The notes under the pieces were generated by a model. The model was not told the origin of the DNA. It did not search any database and was given only the letters and a program-made list of their open reading frames with translations. From JAWXBT01 sp964523015 (GTDB taxonomy: Bacteria > Bdellovibrionota_C > UBA2361 > J135): DNA of 36,196 bases. The position numbers and the translations under genes were made by a program. The stretch lies in NCBI GenBank assembly GCA_964523015.1, contig CAZFXN010000029.1, positions 1-36,196 on the forward strand, given 5' to 3'. This document shows, piece by piece, positions 1 to 9,276 of this stretch (position 1 is the stretch's first letter; every line of letters begins with the position of its first letter).

Positions 1-36
1 GGCAGAGACAGTGGCGGCGGCGGAGATCGCTGGTAG
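1..36 (+). CDS. C-terminal end of an unidentified gene (partial)
   Basis: The first frame reads GRDSGGGGDRW and then a TAG stop at 34-36. A glycine- and arginine/aspartate-rich tail of this sort is common at the C-terminus of RNA-binding (RRM-type) or single-strand DNA-binding proteins, but eleven residues cannot identify the protein. The GC-rich glycine codons and the terminator-like hairpin 25 bases downstream support this being a real gene end on the plus strand. A second open frame (ending at the TGA of 43-45) is also possible, so the frame is not certain. Confidence 0.4.
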   Translation, partial: GRDSGGGGDRW

Positions 37-60
37 TCACATCTGACCACAATAATAGAT

Positions 61-119
61 TACGGCTGAGAAGTTTTGCGTTATTAAAACGCTCTGACTT
101 CTCGGCCGTAGTTATTTTT
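61..119. terminator. Intrinsic terminator hairpin between converging genes
   Basis: A 14-bp stem (61-74 pairs with 97-110, one G-U wobble if transcribed on the plus strand) carries an inner GCGTT/AACGC stem and is followed by GTTATTTTT at 111-119. An A-rich run (about 51-56) precedes it, so it could also work for the minus-strand ATPase gene ending at 144. It separates the tail of the upstream plus-strand gene from that ATPase. Confidence 0.75.
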
Positions 120-143
120 GTGGGATTATTTAGAGAAATTCTA

Positions 144-1283
144 CTAACAAGCCAAAGATGACAAAAAATCAATAGCTGGTATTGAGCGAATAGCTCCATG
201 TTGAAATGTGCGGTTGCCCTTATACACTACCTGAGTAGCAGAAACGTTAAGCCGTTCCTGAAAGTAAACCAGATTTTTTGAAGCTGATTGCTCACTATAC
301 TTAACCTCTAAAATACTTGGCTTCTCACCCTTTTTACCAGTTGTATAATAGAAATCTACTTCGTGCCCCTGCTTGTCCCTAATATAATGCAGGGCTGTAC
401 TATAGCCTTTTGTGTCCTCTAAGTAATGTAGATGTTTAATGAGGTGCAAGGCTATCAAATTTTCAAATCTAGCTCCCGGATCTTCACTCTGAACTAGGCC
501 AATATCAAAAAAGTAAATTTTTGGCTCTTTAAGGATCGCTCGAGCAATGTTTTTATGAAATGGGGTAACCCTAAATATAAGGTACATCCGCTCAAGGATT
601 TCGATATACCTCTTAACTGTTTTCGGAGATATCTCAAGATCTCTTGCTATGGAATTGAACGAAATCGTTGCCCCAACCGATTGTCGCAGCCTATCAACCA
701 GTAACTCTACAGCACTCAGATCCTTAACATCCTCCATAGTCACAATATCCTGGGTCAATACCTGAGAAAGATATTCTTTACGCCAACGATCTGCATCCTC
801 ATCCTTTTGGCCAAGGAAAGGCTCAGGAAAATTTCCAAATTGCATCATAGTCGAAAGTCCCTCCTCTCGTTCCTTCTTGGAACTAGCGACCTCGTTGAGA
901 CTGAAGGGATAGAGTCTATGATGAAAATATCTTCCCGCTAGAGAATCGCCGTCTTTACGAAGAACACTTAGACGAGCACTTCCAGTAACGAGTATTCTGG
1001 GTTTATTTCCTTCTGTATCATAAATGCCTTTTATTTTATTTTTCCAGCGCTTGTACTTTGCGATCTCATCGAATATGACTAAATCAGAGCGACGGTCCCA
1101 TGTCTCATCTATAATTATTTTCCTATCTTTAGTGCTATCGTAGTTTAGATAGGAGATATCGTTCCAAATAGTAGCCAAATTTTTCGCTAGTGTTGTTTTT
1201 CCAGCCTGTCTGGGGCCGGAGAGGAAAACCATCTTTTTATTCAAATCAGATGCTATGTTGTCTTGATTGTATCGCTTTTTCAT
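144..1283 (-). CDS. AAA-family ATPase with DUF4143 C-terminal domain
   Basis: A 379-aa protein of the widespread AAA_14/DUF4143 ATPase family. The P-loop GPRQAGKT lies at residues 23-30 and the Walker B segment DLVIFDEI at about 67-74, followed by a sensor-like LVTGSARL segment. The middle holds a helix-turn-helix-like stretch (SFNSIARDLEISPKTVKRY), and the C-terminal third contains the HEVDFYY...EVKYS pattern that resembles the PD-(D/E)xK-like core of DUF4143. Length and domain order are normal for the family. The cellular role of these ATPases is poorly known; they are often accessory or horizontally spread. It starts 28 bases upstream of the end of... no partner gene: the sulfatase gene upstream ends at 1316, 32 bases away on the same strand, so the two could be cotranscribed. 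The start ATG precedes the usual N-terminal motif and has only a weak ribosome-binding sequence. Confidence 0.85.
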   Translation of the reverse strand: MKKRYNQDNIASDLNKKMVFLSGPRQAGKTTLAKNLATIWNDISYLNYDSTKDRKIIIDETWDRRSDLVIFDEIAKYKRWKNKIKGIYDTEGNKPRILVTGSARLSVLRKDGDSLAGRYFHHRLYPFSLNEVASSKKEREEGLSTMMQFGNFPEPFLGQKDEDADRWRKEYLSQVLTQDIVTMEDVKDLSAVELLVDRLRQSVGATISFNSIARDLEISPKTVKRYIEILERMYLIFRVTPFHKNIARAILKEPKIYFFDIGLVQSEDPGARFENLIALHLIKHLHYLEDTKGYSTALHYIRDKQGHEVDFYYTTGKKGEKPSILEVKYSEQSASKNLVYFQERLNVSATQVVYKGNRTFQHGAIRSIPAIDFLSSLAC

Positions 1284-1315
1284 ACCTGACTATTCTGTCC
1301 TTCCCTCCATTATAG

Positions 1316-2755
1316 TTATAACTTTTTAGGAGTCAAGTACATTTTGGTCAGGTTATTCAATAACTCCTTAACTACATCCGGATATGCATCGATAATATTT
1401 CTACTCTCTGAAATATCATCCTTGAGATCATATAGCTCACTTTTCTGCCCATCTTTAAAAGTGATCAGTTTATAATCCCCCTTTCGAACAGCTGCTCCGA
1501 CATCGGTATCTGCATAAAAGAAAACTTCCCGCTCAATCGGCTTATTCTGTATCAAGTTACTCCAAAAGTTTATACCATCTACGGGAAGATCCTTATTCGA
1601 TATGCCTCCAGCAACAGATATTAGAGTAGGAAATAGATCGACCACATGAATTAAAGAGTCATATTTTTTGTTTTTCTCTAAGACACCAGGCCATGAGATT
1701 AGGGTTGGAGAGCGTAGAGAACCCTCATACAGTCCTTTCTTACCTCCTCTAAATGGGGAGTTGTTTCCTCCTGCATCTATCTTGGCCCCGTTATCACTAG
1801 TAAATACAACGATCGTATCTCTATCGATCCCTTTCTGTTTTAAAGCCGTTAATATTTTTCCAACTCCGCTATCTAGCGAGGTAACAATTGCGGCAAATTT
1901 CCGCTGCATTTCATCCTTAATATCTGAATAGGTATTATAGTAGGGATTAACAACAGCGAGTGGTCCATGTGGTGCAGTGAAAGCAACGTGGAGATAAAAC
2001 GGCTGGGCGGGACTAGAAGTACTATTATTAATATAAGTGACTGCTTTGTCTGCAATGAGATCAGTAGTGAGCCCCTCCTCCTTTAAGATCACTCCATCAT
2101 GATGCCAATCAAGGTTCGGATTCTCTTTGTCATTACTTATGTACTGAGGTTGGTTTCGGGTATAGTAATCTACCCAGCCACAATAATTTCCAATATGAAG
2201 ATCGAATCCCTGAGCACTCGGTAAAAATTGAGGCTTTCTATGACCTAGGTGCCACTTCCCAATTATTGCAGTTTTATACCCTACCTCTTTTAATGCTTCA
2301 GCTAACGTTCTTTCATTTGAGATCAAACCACGCTTGCTAGTTGGACTAATAACCTTAGTACTTAACCCGTAACGATAAGGATACCGTCCTGTTAAAAGAG
2401 CTGCTCTTGTTTGGCTACAAACAGGTTGGACATAAAATGAACTAAGCTCTATTCCCTCTAAAGCAAGTTTATCAATATTTGGAGTCCTAATCTTACTACC
2501 GTGAAACCCAACATCCGCCCAGCCAAGATCGTCAGCTATTATTATTAAGATATTCGGGTTGCCTTTTGGAGAAGAAGAGATGGGAGAGGGTAGTACAGAA
2601 GTAGAATCAGCGCTTAATATGCCGGGGAAAAGGGAGAGAGAGAAAAGGAAGATAGAAAAAATATATAAAAATAAACCGACAGAGGCGAAGAGCCTTTTAG
2701 TATATCTTTTTAAGTGCAAATCGATCCTTAATTGTAAGTATTTCATAAATTTCAT
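1316..2755 (-). CDS. Secreted sulfatase (arylsulfatase family)
   Basis: A 479-aa type I sulfatase. Residues about 21-47 form a hydrophobic signal or anchor segment, followed by a Ser/Pro-rich linker. The catalytic domain opens with NILIIIADDLGW, whose tandem Asp (75-76) are expected metal ligands. The formylglycine signature is VCSQTRAALLTGR, with the candidate nucleophile Cys113. In the usual C-x-[PA]-x-R core, position +2 is Pro or Ala; here it is Gln. Later family segments include IGKWHLGH, HVAFTAPHGPL and VVFTSDNGAK, all expected active-site regions. It should hydrolyse a sulfate ester outside the cytoplasm; the substrate cannot be read from the sequence. Its start overlaps the end of the upstream membrane sulfatase gene by 59 bases, or about 50 if the second ATG at codon 4 is used, so the two are almost certainly cotranscribed. 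No formylglycine-generating enzyme is present in the window. Confidence 0.88.
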   Translation of the reverse strand: MKFMKYLQLRIDLHLKRYTKRLFASVGLFLYIFSIFLFSLSLFPGILSADSTSVLPSPISSSPKGNPNILIIIADDLGWADVGFHGSKIRTPNIDKLALEGIELSSFYVQPVCSQTRAALLTGRYPYRYGLSTKVISPTSKRGLISNERTLAEALKEVGYKTAIIGKWHLGHRKPQFLPSAQGFDLHIGNYCGWVDYYTRNQPQYISNDKENPNLDWHHDGVILKEEGLTTDLIADKAVTYINNSTSSPAQPFYLHVAFTAPHGPLAVVNPYYNTYSDIKDEMQRKFAAIVTSLDSGVGKILTALKQKGIDRDTIVVFTSDNGAKIDAGGNNSPFRGGKKGLYEGSLRSPTLISWPGVLEKNKKYDSLIHVVDLFPTLISVAGGISNKDLPVDGINFWSNLIQNKPIEREVFFYADTDVGAAVRKGDYKLITFKDGQKSELYDLKDDISESRNIIDAYPDVVKELLNNLTKMYLTPKKL

Positions 2756-4836
2756 AAGTATTAGTACCGGATTTTAAGCTCTTAGGAGAGAAAAGAAAAG
2801 AATAATTCAGAATATGATCCTGCTCTTTTCGATCAACAAATATCCTGGTTGTAGATACTATCTCCTCATTAACAACTAAGGCTAGCTCCAAGTTAGCACC
2901 TCTAATATGGGATATCTCTCCCTCAATTAAAATAGGAACTACCTCATTACTGAGATCGTATTTTATTGTGGCTTCACCATTGTCAGCAAAAGTAACATTG
3001 CTACTAACATGCTTTGCATCACTTGGTATGTTTTCTAAAGTAAATGATGAGATTTTTTGGCTGAATAAGTCGGGGCGAGAATTTAAACTAAATATACTCT
3101 CTGAATCTCCCTCTCCAAAGTGAGCAGTTTTCCAAGAGACCGTATTGTTATTTACATTGAAGTGCGGTTCAAAATAAAATGGATCCTTTAATTGATTAAA
3201 CTGTGTCCAGTATCCCCTTGGCAACACAAACTTTCTATTCCGCTCAATGGTATTAGAATTAAATACAGAGGATCCCTGCCGCTCGTGATTCAATTGAACT
3301 CCCATCGTTTCAGCAATAGTTGGAAAAACATCCAATGTTTCAACATTTCGTACCGAAATGTTCCCTTCTTTCTGTCCTGGTAATTTAATAAATAACGGAA
3401 CGGATAAAACGTCTGAGATAAAGTTTGAGAAATTTGGGACCCCCCTTCTATGTGAACCCTCTTCAAATGTGAGGCCATGATCTGAAGCAATAATAATTAG
3501 TGAATCATCAAATAAATCTTGTTGTTCAAGAGCATCTAAAAGCTTACCTAAAAGTAGATCTACTGCTCCTACTTGCAATAAGAAGCGTTGATATCCCTGA
3601 AGTGCTCCCCATTTATCTCTTTTCCACTTATCTTTTTTATATGCCCAAGGTAATTTTTTATCATAGCGATACCTCCTACCATCAGGCAGATATTCATAAG
3701 GGGAATGAGGCATAAGTAAGTGAAAGAAATTAAAAGCAGGCTTCTTAGATTTAGAAATTTTAGTAAGGAAAGTATCAAATCGTGAAGTTCTAAGAGATTT
3801 TCGAATCAAGACCTCATCAGCTTCTACGCTAGATGATTTATTCCAAAAATCACGCCAGCTCCCCTCGAGCTCTGGCAATAGGTAATACAGATCCTTTGTT
3901 AGAATCATATGAAGATAGATAGCCAAGGAATCTATAAAGACATCTTTGGTACGAATGAGGTAATTCTTAGAGTCGGCTTCTACAGAGCAGGCATCTATAG
4001 TGCAAAGCTTAGTAATACTTTCAAACGCATTAAACTCATGAGTAGCCTCGAGAACATTAAATATATTTTCAGGATAATCTTTAGTGGTTGCTACAGGATT
4101 CGCTGATTCAGGTAAAATACCTGAGAGTAAAATTGGGACAGCGATCTCAGTTTGGGTGCTTATGGTTGTAGTATTTTTAAACNNNNNNNNNNAACCAATG
4201 AGAGGTTTTTGCCAGTCGCGCAAAATTAGGGTACCGCTCCTCATCGATCTCCATTTCAGAATTTAACAGGGCATTAAGTGGCAACTCATCAAAGATAACC
4301 ATGGTAATTGGAGGAAGTGGTTGACCATTGTTCTGTGTATGAGTTACCTCTTTTGGAATTGAGATTGCTGATTGAACTCCAGTATTTGTGAACAACAAAA
4401 CAGGAATAAAGAAAGCACTGGCAGATAAAAAAGACAGAAGATCCTGTACGATACTAAATCGTAAATATAATCCTAGAGTGAGAAAACCAAAAAATAAAGA
4501 GATCGGTAATACTGAATATAAATTTAAATTACCCCCAAACAATGAATTAATCGGAAAGATAAAAACTATACAAAATAAAACTGTGATGATTGATAAGTGT
4601 AAAATTTTTGCGGCCTTAGTGCTCAAAAGAGAGATAGATAACTCAATAATGAACAAGATAGCTGGAATGGTGAAGACTAGAGCCAACGCAAATAACGTTA
4701 GGACATATAGATCAATATTGTGAGCAACTAAAAAGGCTGGATATTCTGTTATCTTTTGAGCTAGTGGTAAACCAAAGGCAAGAGAAGAAAGTGCCAATAG
4801 CTCAATCAGATATCTTCGCCCTAACTCAATCTTCAT
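2697..4836 (-). CDS. Membrane-anchored sulfatase/LTA-synthase-like phosphotransferase, split by a 10-N gap
   Basis: One gene interrupted by N at 4183-4192. The N-terminal part (4836 to the gap) has about five membrane helices and then TMVIFDELPLNALL, the metal-binding start of an alkaline-phosphatase-superfamily domain. The part after the gap continues with FKNTTT, TEIAVPILLSG, HLLMPHSPYEYLP and IIASDHGLTFEEGSH, all typical of membrane sulfatases and LTA-synthase-like enzymes. The nucleophile region has Thr rather than a CxPxR motif, which suggests a phospho- or phosphoglycerol-type transfer rather than sulfate hydrolysis; this is inference. A C-terminal roughly 150-residue region follows the catalytic domain. 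As assembled, the two halves are in different frames. If the contig ends overlap by GTT, the join reads His-Trp-Phe-Lys-Asn, frame is restored, and the protein has 708 residues. It probably modifies a surface polymer. Confidence 0.82.
4183..4192. other. Assembly gap (10 N) inside the membrane sulfatase gene
   Basis: Ten N join two contigs within a conserved motif of the 2697-4836 gene. Read on the minus strand, the left contig ends in CATTGGTT and the right begins GTTTAAAAAT. Merging them through the shared GTT gives an intact reading frame and the family motif W-F-[RK]-N-x-T. The gap is therefore probably a placeholder of negative length (13 bases too many), not missing sequence. Confidence 0.8.
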
Positions 4837-4991
4837 ATGGCTCTGTACCTACCATATAAGTAAGGATCGGTAAATCTTACAAGGAGTTGCCTAAGTGCAG
4901 GATAGATAGGAAGTGTTGTTTTAATAGCTCAAACTGTGTAAAGTTCATCTTACCGTAAGGATTCCACTAATTGTCTTTGTTAGAGTGCGCT

Positions 4992-5252
4992 ATGAAATTA
5001 AAGTGTAACCAGAAATTAGATCTACTTAATCTTTTGCGATTAACATTTTCATCCCTACTAGCAATATTAATCGTTTCAACTCTTATTATTACCGAACCAG
5101 TCTATGCCTATATAGATCCAGGCACAGGGAGTATGCTCCTTCAGTTCTTCTTGGCCATACTTTTAGGCTCCATATTTACGATAAAGAGATTTTGGTACAA
5201 CATAGTTGCCTTTTTCTCACCTAAAAAAGATCCTGATTCTTCAAATAAATAA
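4992..5252 (+). CDS. Small exported membrane protein with YIDPGTGS motif
   Basis: An 86-aa protein from the ATG at 4992; an in-frame TTG at 4971 would add seven residues but puts the signal sequence further from the N-terminus. Residues about 16-38 form a signal-like hydrophobic helix ending in VYA, a plausible signal-peptidase site. Immediately after comes YIDPGTGSM and then a second hydrophobic helix (LLQFFLAILLGSIFTI) and a short basic, charged tail. Small proteins with a YIDPGTGS motif and a single following helix occur in many bacteria; their function is not known to me. It is transcribed divergently from the membrane sulfatase (155 bases between the starts) and lies 26 bases upstream of the methyltransferase gene, so it probably belongs to the same surface-polymer module. 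Confidence 0.75.
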   Translation: MKLKCNQKLDLLNLLRLTFSSLLAILIVSTLIITEPVYAYIDPGTGSMLLQFFLAILLGSIFTIKRFWYNIVAFFSPKKDPDSSNK

Positions 5253-5278
5253 AACTATTATCTTCTCTGCATTATTTC

Positions 5279-6703
5279 ATGAATGTTTTTGCTACCTCAT
5301 CAACTAATCCAGAAATCTGTCAGCATCCTGGATCTTTTAGGGACCCGGCAGGATTTCTATATAAATTTGATGGCATTTTGTATCGACAGATAAATTCAGC
5401 AGGGGAACTGGATTACGATCACGCTAAAGAGAGTAATTTATATACTGAATTATTTAAAACTGGGCTCTTAATTCCACATGAAGAGGTTTCAAATGATCTT
5501 CAGTATGACAGTAATGCTTACAAGATTATTCGTCCTGAGTTAATTCCTTTTATCTCTTATCCTTATGAGTGGTGCTTTAGTCAGCTAAAAGAGGCGGCAC
5601 TAACAACTCTTAGAGTGCAGAAAAAAGCTCTAGAACACAAAATGACCCTTAAGGACGCCTCCGCTTTTAATGTTCAGTTCTTAGGAAGTACTCCAATATT
5701 TATTGATGCCCTCTCTTTTGAGCGATACATACCAGGTAAACCTTGGTCTGCTTATCTCCAATTTTGTCAGCACTTTTTAATGCCCTTAGCTCTTATGTCA
5801 TACCGAGGACCGGAGCTTCTAAGATTTTTTCAGAACAATATTGATGGCATCCCTCTTGAAGTTGGCACAAAGCTATTACCTTTAAAAAGTAGATTTAGAT
5901 TCGGACTTCTAACCCATCTTTTTCTGCATAGATACTTTAAAGGAAAAACTAGTGTCGAAGGGAAACACCTGAAAGGTTCTAGTAGTAACTCTTCAATCGG
6001 TTCCTTTTCACTCAATTCGTTTTATGGACTAATCGATAGTCTTAAAAGCACTGTAAATTCTCTAGATCTAAAAATTCAAAGATCTACCTGGAATAACTAT
6101 TACTCTGAAACCAACTACACTCCTGAAGCTATGTTGACCAAAGAGACCTTAGTTAAAGAGATGGCAAATAAGATTAAACCTAAGACTGTTTGGGATATTG
6201 GCGGTAATAACGGCAGGTTTAGTAATTTACTAGCTGCGAACACTAATCTATGTGTCTGCTTTGATTCGGATCCATGGTGTGTCGAATTAAATTATAGAAA
6301 TTTATCTAAGAACAGCTCTAAAAACGTTCTGCCACTTTTTTTAGATGCCACAAATCCTACCCCTGCAATTGGATGGAACAGTAATGAAAGATCCTCTTTT
6401 TTTGAACGTGGGCCTGCCGATCTAACCCTAGCTCTTGCAGTGATTCATCATCTCCGTATTACTGGAGGGGCTCCATTTAGTACAATCGTCCAATTTTTCT
6501 CCCGATTCTCTAAGAACTTACTTATTGAATTTGTGCCAAAAGAAGATTCACAAGTTGTTCGTCTATTATCATCACGGACAGACATCTACTCTGACTATAA
6601 TGAAAGTGAATTTCTTTCTGCGTTCAAGGAGAAATTTAAAGTGCTTGAGAGAAAAGAGATACCTCAGACAAAGCGTGTGCTTTTCTTAATGACAGCACTT
6701 TAG
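5279..6703 (+). CDS. Class I SAM-dependent methyltransferase, NoeA-like
   Basis: A 474-aa protein. The N-terminal half (residues about 1-270) carries the conserved blocks YPYEWCFSQLKEAAL, LKDASAFNVQF and PIFIDALSFE that characterise a family of long methyltransferases annotated as NoeA-like (nodulation) or hypothetical. The C-terminal half has a Rossmann methyltransferase fold: motif I VWDIGGNNGRF at 304-314, an acidic CFDSD that would contact the SAM ribose, and LALAVIHHL as a post-motif segment. The substrate is unknown; in NodE/NoeA contexts it is linked to sugar or lipid decoration, but that link is family knowledge only. The ATG at 5279 has no Shine-Dalgarno. It follows the YIDPGTGS gene by 26 bases and ends 15 bases from the convergent helicase gene. 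Confidence 0.8.
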   Translation: MNVFATSSTNPEICQHPGSFRDPAGFLYKFDGILYRQINSAGELDYDHAKESNLYTELFKTGLLIPHEEVSNDLQYDSNAYKIIRPELIPFISYPYEWCFSQLKEAALTTLRVQKKALEHKMTLKDASAFNVQFLGSTPIFIDALSFERYIPGKPWSAYLQFCQHFLMPLALMSYRGPELLRFFQNNIDGIPLEVGTKLLPLKSRFRFGLLTHLFLHRYFKGKTSVEGKHLKGSSSNSSIGSFSLNSFYGLIDSLKSTVNSLDLKIQRSTWNNYYSETNYTPEAMLTKETLVKEMANKIKPKTVWDIGGNNGRFSNLLAANTNLCVCFDSDPWCVELNYRNLSKNSSKNVLPLFLDATNPTPAIGWNSNERSSFFERGPADLTLALAVIHHLRITGGAPFSTIVQFFSRFSKNLLIEFVPKEDSQVVRLLSSRTDIYSDYNESEFLSAFKEKFKVLERKEIPQTKRVLFLMTAL

Positions 6704-6717
6704 TGCAAATTACTATT

Positions 6718-9167
6718 CTATTTAAATAGCAACCCTTGGCCACTAAATGGAACATCCCTAAATGGAACATNNNNNNNNNNNNNNNNNNNNNNNNNNNNNN
6801 NNNNNNNNNNNNNNNNNNNNNNNNNNNNNNNNNNNNNNNNNNNNNNNNNNNNNNNNNNNNNNNNNNNNNNCTAAATGGAACATCCCTAAATGGAACATAG
6901 TGAAGGCGAGATTTTTCAACACACCGATAGGCCTCTATCCCCTTTCTCATCCAGGTAGCTTCAGGAGTATAGGCAGTAGCGAATATAATAGCTCGAGCTA
7001 AACTTAGATCATTTCCAAAGTCACCTTGATGAACCTTAATCTCCGGTCCATGATTACGAATTCGATAGAGTAACTGTGGTACGTCTTGTGATTCTTTTGG
7101 TGGATTGGCCATGATGATAAGATTTGCAGTAGTATCAATACCTGCTTTAGCAACATCAGTAATAACTGCTATCTGAGCTTCTCCCCTACTAAAAGCTAGT
7201 ACATTTTCATCTCTTGTTTTTGGTTTCATTGAGCCAGTACCAGTAATAACAACTGACTTTCCATTGTACTCTTTAAAGATCTTCTCAAAACGAGCATTGA
7301 AAGCGCGATTTAAATAATGAGCGTGTTCAGCAGAATGGGTATAAACAAGAATGCGTGCATCTTTACCAAGGATAGAAATGGTCCTTAGAGTTTCTTGAAA
7401 AAGAAACTCTTCTTTTGGATGATTAAACCAACTCCATCCCCTATCTGCTAGATCGTCTCTACAGTCATCTAGATATGCTTTAAAAACCTCTTTTCCTTTA
7501 GAAGAATCTTTTAGCTTGCCTAATAGCTCATCGCGTCGCTCAGGTTTATCAGTGTATGCATTTTTTATAAGCTCTATGATTGTTGGTGCTGTTAATACAT
7601 GGCGATACCGAATTGGTGAACCCTCATTAACACTTCCACGATCTACTAAGTGTGGTTGGCCGGAAGCAAGCTTATCTGCAGCTTGAAGTAAAAAAGATCT
7701 TTCTAGATTTATTGGTCTTCTCTCCCTTCTTGCTTCAGAATCTCTCGGATCATAAAGCGCTTGTCGATAAGGGGCCTTTCCATTCGCTTCAGTTTTCCCT
7801 TCAGCTACCCTTATATCAAAGCGGGTAAACCCTATATTTCTAGCGATACAATCAAGAAAAGCTAATGTGCCCTGTGTTTCTAATCTACTAAATGAATCTC
7901 TTACATGCTCAAATGTTAATGCTGTATTAAATGCATTTCGATCTGCGAGTTTAAAAATTGCGTCCGTAAATGCCCTTGCATCATCTCTTGTTGCAAAACG
8001 AAAAGATGAAGGATTGCCACTTGTGATATAGCTTTTTTGTAATAGGTCACGCTCAGATCTTAAATTATTATCATTTAGATATCTGTAAAGCGATCTTGCT
8101 TTAATTTGTAACGCGGCCAATATCATTTCACGAGGAGCTAGTGATGGGATCAGGCTCCACTGTTTATCCTTATCTTTTTGTAGCCAAGCCTTATGAGAAT
8201 CTGGATTGCTTATAATATCTCGTTGATGCCCTTGATGACCTTGACGACCCATCAGATTAACTCTGATATCTTCGATTTCGATATTATGCCGAGGTCCAAC
8301 AACTCTAAAATAAGAGCAATCAACTTCCTCAACGAACCCTTTTTTTTCCTTATCAGTAATACGGGGCGTTGCTGAGATTGGATAATATCTAACACCCGCC
8401 TCTCTAAACTCTTTAAGAACTGGCACTAAAGGATATTTTCCTCGATGATCTTGAATCTCATCACAGACCACAGCTTTAAACGTTCTTGGAGTAACTCTCT
8501 TCTTTTCAAAATCATTACTAAGTGAATGTGGAGTTACAACATATAATAAAATATTCGGATCTTTATAGGCTTTTAGTCTTTGGATAGCTGTTTTACCAGT
8601 TAGATCGACTACCTGATCCGGTCGTAGATTAAGATACCCCAAAGCTCTACGGCTCCACTGATCTCCTAAAATTTGAGTGGGTACTGTAACAAGTGCTTTC
8701 TCTCCTGCAGAGAGAGTTTGATTTAGAATAGCTATTCCTAATAAAGTTTTTCCAACTCCCCCTGTTCCATCAAAAAGAACATTCTTTGATGGATTGGATA
8801 GAGCAACACAAACGGCTTCCATCTGACCAAGCCGGTACTCAAGTTTTTCTAAGCTTAATAAACTACTACCTGTATCTCTAAGAAAGAGCTCCCAAGAGCC
8901 TGGAACCCAGTGGGGAGTAAGGGGATCTTTTTGTATCTTATCGTTTAGATCTCTTTTTTCTTGGATCGGGACATATTCACTTGGGCAGGTTGGTCCGTAA
9001 CATTTTTCTCGTAATAGATCTGATCTAATCTCTGGGGCTTTGGGGGTGTTACTATCAGAGAGATCTACATCTCCTGTCTTTACTGAGAAATCAGCTGCAG
9101 GGGACGTTGCTCGACGCTCGGCTCTCACTCTATCATCAGATGTATTTGGGATACTGCCACCACTCAT
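6718..9167 (-). CDS. SF2 (DEAD/DEAH-like) helicase with a C-terminal VPFRD repeat tail; 100-N gap near the end
   Basis: A superfamily 2 helicase of at least 783 aa. A charged, low-complexity N-terminus (1-90) precedes a Q-like motif (YRLGQMEA), Walker A DGTGGVGKT (133-141), VVTPHSLSND, the DEIQ box (236-239) and SAT (265-267). The second RecA domain includes RILVYTHSAEH, AVITDVAKAGID (motif V) and QLLYRIRNHG (degenerate motif VI). The order resembles Hef/FANCM-like helicases, but no nuclease domain is visible. A 190-residue charged insert lies between the two halves. The C-terminus has VPFRD pentapeptides on both sides of the 100-N gap and then SGQGLLFK and a TAG stop at 6718-6720. This end replaces an out-of-frame reading that would run through the N block to 6636 and overlap the convergent methyltransferase gene. 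Role unknown; DNA repair or mobile-element defence are possible. Confidence 0.75.
6743..6898. repeat. 15-bp tandem repeat spanning a 100-N assembly gap
   Basis: The unit CTAAATGGAACATCC (plus strand) occurs 1.9 times on each side of the N block (6771-6870). On the minus strand it encodes Val-Pro-Phe-Arg-Asp. The left flank stops two bases short of a full unit and the right flank starts at a unit boundary, so the missing sequence should be 2 + 15n bases; every such length keeps the helicase in frame. The repeat probably collapsed during assembly. Confidence 0.9.
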
Positions 9168-9276
9168 TGATTATCTCTGCCTATTAGAAACTGCTTTAAT
9201 ATCTTTATGTTATGCCATAAATAATAATATTTGTGGCCTATAATTCAGGTAAAATTGGTGAAAAAAGATAAGTAAA

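Noticed and set aside
4177..4266. Separate genes or a frameshift at the sulfatase gap
   Set aside because: The two halves form one family-length protein when the contig ends are merged through GTT; the apparent frameshift comes from the placeholder N.
6636..6770. Helicase end read through the N block to 6636 with MFHLG repeats
   Set aside because: This frame exists only because 100 N shift the phase. The VPFRD frame continues on the other side of the gap and stops at 6718, avoiding overlap with the convergent gene.
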